The position numbers and the translations under genes were made by a program. Below, one piece after another: positions 60,709 to 64,000 of a DNA stretch of 64,000 nt. This stretch comes from Salvia splendens (lineage: Eukaryota; Streptophyta; Magnoliopsida; Lamiales; Lamiaceae). The notes below the pieces were generated by a model. That model saw only the letters and a program-made list of their open reading frames with translations, ran no database searches and was not told the origin of the DNA. The stretch lies in the NCBI RefSeq assembly GCF_004379255.2, contig NC_056041.1, positions 4,402,001 to 4,466,000 on the forward strand, given 5' to 3'. Numbering within the stretch: position 1 is the first letter of the stretch; each line of letters begins with the position of its first letter.

Positions 60709-62674
60709 TAATAGATAACAAAATCAAACTTACTAATTGCAATACCCATTATTTAAATTTATTGCAGCCTCCATTTTTTAGGTAGGGTTGATCTAGTCAT
60801 CTAGACATTTGTACAATAATTAAGAGCAACCCCAAAAAGACTAATAAAGTTATGACATGACATAAACGATAGGTAGAATTATATATCTAACTAAAAATTT
60901 ATAGTATAAAGTTGGAACTTTGTAGTCAAGAGGGAGGAACCTAAAATTGCACTTAAAATGTTGAATCAAAATTCGAGCTCTAAAAATAACATTCAAGAAA
61001 TTTATGTATTACCATCATATTTTATCGGGCTTGTGGAGTAGGAGTATTTATTACTGTACTTCAGTAGTATAAACATAGAAACTAATATACTACTATAAAA
61101 ACTTTAATTAACAATATTGTTGGCTAAAAAAGTGAAGTTCTTAAAAATTATGTACCCTCTCTACGAAATAATCAATCATATTATTCTTCAACTAAAAACT
61201 GAAACTTAAATGCTAAACATTATGTATAGATTAATACTTTTAGTAAAACTGAGAACAAAAAAAGTCGTGGAAGGAACATTAAAATAGGTCCCAAAAAAGT
61301 GCCATTTTTGCTTTCATTTTCCACATCCTGCTAACGACTCCATTACGACTGTTTGAACTTTGAAGTTGGTTGTTTAGATAATGTATATGCAATACAAGTT
61401 GTTTTCAAACTTAATTAAAAGGAATATCAATATATATATATATGCAATTTTTTAAAAGATGAAAATATCTTGATTGAACCCATTCACACACTTACTTGCT
61501 TTAATAGTCCGTATAAGAAAGATATAATTAGTGGTAGGCCTAGGCGGCTAGTTACTTGCTTTAATATTATCTCATTTTCTTATTTTTGTGTCCCGTCTTC
61601 CATCATTTTCACGAGTTCAAATTTTCAATACAATACCTGCCAAAATGTATTTAAATTCATTTTCTTACTTCATTTATTAGCAATTAATAAATTAGTCGTA
61701 TACTACATATTCCAGGTTGATATTGAAATTTGTGGTCAGAATTCTAAAAAATTATAGCATGTATTTATAATTAATTATCTATATATGGTTATTACGTCAA
61801 ATTTTTTGTTAAGCTAAAACCGAAGTGGATTATGTGGATAATAGTTTTTGAAGCTGGGTTTCCGACACAAAATGTCAGATTTTTACGTTTCCAGGCTGGA
61901 ATTTTCGACAAACTATTTAATCCACGTCAGCTTTAATTGTCTTAAAAAATTGAGGTTAGCTTATGCCTTAAATAATTAATTAGTCCGAGCATCCTTTTTT
62001 GACTTTATGAACAAATGGACTTGATTCTAGCCAGGCACCCCATGTTTGACATTTGTTACTTTTTCGTTGTCTGTTTCTTAACTGAGCATCATTTAAGAGT
62101 TGATTATAACTTGTATCTAATTTTTGTTTTACTATGAAAATGATATTTTAAAACAGAAAGTTAAAACGAACTTTTATCTTCGAGTTAGAAAGATAATGAT
62201 CATATTATGCATTATGTATTGTCATTAACTATTTACAACTGACTATTCTTTTTAGACATTTCTCTCATTTAAAAATATGAACTTATTTCCTTTTTAATTC
62301 ATCCCTTAAAATTACAATTTTTGAAATTAAGAAACTTTTCTCTATGCTATACTCGTTCTCTACTAACAAGAGTATAAAATCTTCAACAAGAATAAATTAT
62401 AAAAATAGCAGAATATGGGTTCAAATATTTTGTCACAACCTGATTAATTTAATTCATGGTTGCAATAATGCATAATAGAGATTCCATAGTAGCAAAAATA
62501 TGTATATATATGACAAGAATATATTATACCTCATATATTACAATGTGAAAAAAGAATGCGAAAAAAGAGAAATAAAAAGATTAAAAAAAAGAAATAAAGA
62601 GGCTAAAACACTACTGCCCCTAAAACCATGTCAACCAAAATGAAAAATTAGGAGTAAAATACAAGCGAAAGAAA
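60709..62674. other. intergenic between Harbinger element and LEA_2 copy 5
   Basis: AT-rich, includes short (AT)n near 61430-61445. No gene supported. Confidence 0.4.
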
Positions 62675-63313
62675 TCATATGCAGGCGATGTTCATAACAC
62701 TCTGCGGTGAAGTAGTAACGAGATTCATGGAGCAATTCATATTAGTAGCTTTGTTCTTCTTCATGATGAAAATGAGCTCCACTTTCCCTCCCATCCTCGC
62801 CGTGCTCGTGATCGGCACCACTCCCGCTCTCAAATCCTCGGCGAGCTGAGGGCTGCCGCTGATATTCAACTCGACGGCGGAGTGAGTGAATCTCTTGGTC
62901 GATCTCCACCCGGCTTTCGAGTTCGGGACTGTAACCTGGCCCACTCTGGTCCCTTTGTAGAAGAATTCGACGGTGGTGCTGCGGTATTTGTAGCGCCCGA
63001 AGTTGGCATTCTTCACCGTGAATTCGGGAGTTATGGTGGCCCGCAGCGACGGGCTCGCCGCAGTGCTGGCGTTGAAGTCGGTGATGGCGCCGCCGCCGAT
63101 CCGAAATCTGGGGGTTCGGACTTTCATAATAGTTAGGGCGAATACAGTTATGATTGCGGTTTGGAAGACGATAAAGAGGAGGATGTAGAGGATGCATTTG
63201 TTGCGCTTCTTCTTGCGCTGCTCTCTCATGGCGTCGTGAGCGGCGGCCGCCTCTGTGTCGCCGCTCCGTATGTAGCCGTTGGCCGGATATGCTGATTGCT
63301 GCTTCTCAGCCAT
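62675..63313 (-). CDS. LEA_2 (NDR1/HIN1-like) protein, tandem copy 5
   Basis: Intronless, 212 residues. MAEKQQSAYPANGYIRSGDT, then KKKRNKC, helix near 40-63, LEA_2 domain with TPEFTVKNANFGRYKYRS and the end MNCSMNLVTTSPQSVMNIAC. Nearly identical to copies 3 and 4 over the domain. Start chosen by likeness to all copies. Minus-strand TATATATA at 63424-63432. Confidence 0.94.
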   Translation of the reverse strand: MAEKQQSAYPANGYIRSGDTEAAAAHDAMREQRKKKRNKCILYILLFIVFQTAIITVFALTIMKVRTPRFRIGGGAITDFNASTAASPSLRATITPEFTVKNANFGRYKYRSTTVEFFYKGTRVGQVTVPNSKAGWRSTKRFTHSAVELNISGSPQLAEDLRAGVVPITSTARMGGKVELIFIMKKNKATNMNCSMNLVTTSPQSVMNIACI

Positions 63314-63423
63314 TTGATGTTAGTTAGTGTGAAGATAGATAAATGTGTTTTGTTTTTCTAAAAGTAAGAAAATACTATATGTTGATGGTGTTGAGGTGGT
63401 TAGAGTTAGGACTTAGGAGTCCA

Positions 63424-63598
63424 ATATATATAGACCAAGAAAATACGGAGTAGTATTTTAATTAGTGGAAAGTAACGCGTGAAGCGGCCTACTTTGAATC
63501 TAGACTTTCTTTGTGTATTTAACTATTTGAGGAAACTGGAAAGGTAGGAGAAGCCAGAAGGGGATTGGGTGGTGAAATAATGAACGGAAAGAAGCTTC
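63424..63598 (-). promoter_or_regulatory. LEA_2 copy 5 promoter: TATA, CGCG and GAAGCTTC motifs
   Basis: TATATATA at 63424-63432 (with CCAAT-like bases beside it), ACGCGTGAAGCGGC at 63475-63488 and GAAGCTTC at 63591-63598. Same order as before copies 3 and 4. Functional assignment is inferred. Confidence 0.5.
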
Positions 63599-64000
63599 TG
63601 GTGGGACCCCCGGTTTTTGACAATGTAAGGTGGAGTGACCACGTCATACCATTTACGATTACGGTCTTCTAGATGGGAGTGATATTGGGATCTAATTCTA
63701 TAATCTTTTTATGCTTATTCTATACGGTCTATTGTACTAGCACTTTTAACTTTCGTACCAAATAAAGAAACTCAAATGGTGTATTAAATTATAATTTATT
63801 GTACTTTTCATATTAATTTAATTTATTATTGCAACTCTAAGTCAATCAGGTGTGAATGTCATTTTAGTACGTGAACATTTCCCTTTTTAATAAAAATTAA
63901 TATATTTCTTCTCTCTTTTTTACTCTCTCTTACTTTATTATCTCTTCATCTCTCTACCTCTTTTGATTTCCTACTTTATTCTTTCTTTACATAATTAACT
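63599..64000. other. intergenic to the window end
   Basis: No feature seen. Confidence 0.4.

Noticed and set aside
1..64000. CRISPR arrays, bacterial-type operons, rRNA genes
   Set aside because: Nothing of this kind is present; introns, MITEs and gene families mark this as plant nuclear DNA.

Overview
The window is nuclear DNA of a flowering plant, almost certainly a eudicot. It is AT-rich between genes. Its genes have many short GT-AG introns, and it carries plant-specific families (MAKR, RTNLB, G-type lectin receptor kinase, LEA_2) together with typical plant miniature transposons of the Stowaway and PIF/Harbinger types. I cannot name the species; an asterid such as a Lamiales member is only a guess.

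Left part (1-17.6 kb): the 3' two thirds of a TIMELESS/TIM1 gene (+), a convergent WDR91-like WD40 gene (-), a G-type lectin S-receptor-like kinase closest to At5g24080 (-), and a MAKR6-like membrane-associated kinase regulator (+). From 17.6 to 29.7 kb I see no gene, only AT-rich DNA, decayed LTR-like pieces and MITEs. Middle part (30-43.3 kb): a 16-exon AAA-ATPase of the DAA1 group (+), a broken copy of one of its exons between two short direct repeats, a 6-exon F-box gene (+) and a 5-exon reticulon RTNLB gene (-). Right part (44.6-63.3 kb): transposon-rich DNA holding five intronless LEA_2 (NDR1/HIN1-like) genes, all on the minus strand. The last three copies are nearly identical and share upstream motifs.

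From recalled Arabidopsis gene positions, the mix TIM + MAKR6 + F-box + AAA resembles At5g52880-At5g52910. LEA_2 + MAKR + RTNLB + DAA1 resembles At1g64065-At1g64110. The window therefore looks like a syntenic block that keeps members from both Arabidopsis homeologous segments. No operon-like or pathway coupling is evident. The genes serve replication-fork protection, endosomal/WD40 scaffolding, receptor signalling, ATPase remodelling, ubiquitin ligation, ER shaping and stress/membrane protection.

The richest structure is in the mobile DNA: at least eight Stowaway elements with TA duplications; three PIF/Harbinger elements or relics that include two broken ORF1 copies and a stub of the transposase 3' end; an additional smaller TTA-flanked element nested in an older MITE; a Mutator-type foldback with a perfect 9-bp target duplication nested in a Stowaway in the promoter of one LEA_2 gene; and a pair of related Harbinger copies in which one preserves the empty site of a Stowaway present in the other. 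Exon borders were worked out by hand from splice signals, reading frame and family likeness; no transcript data were available. I did not find a clearly new gene system.
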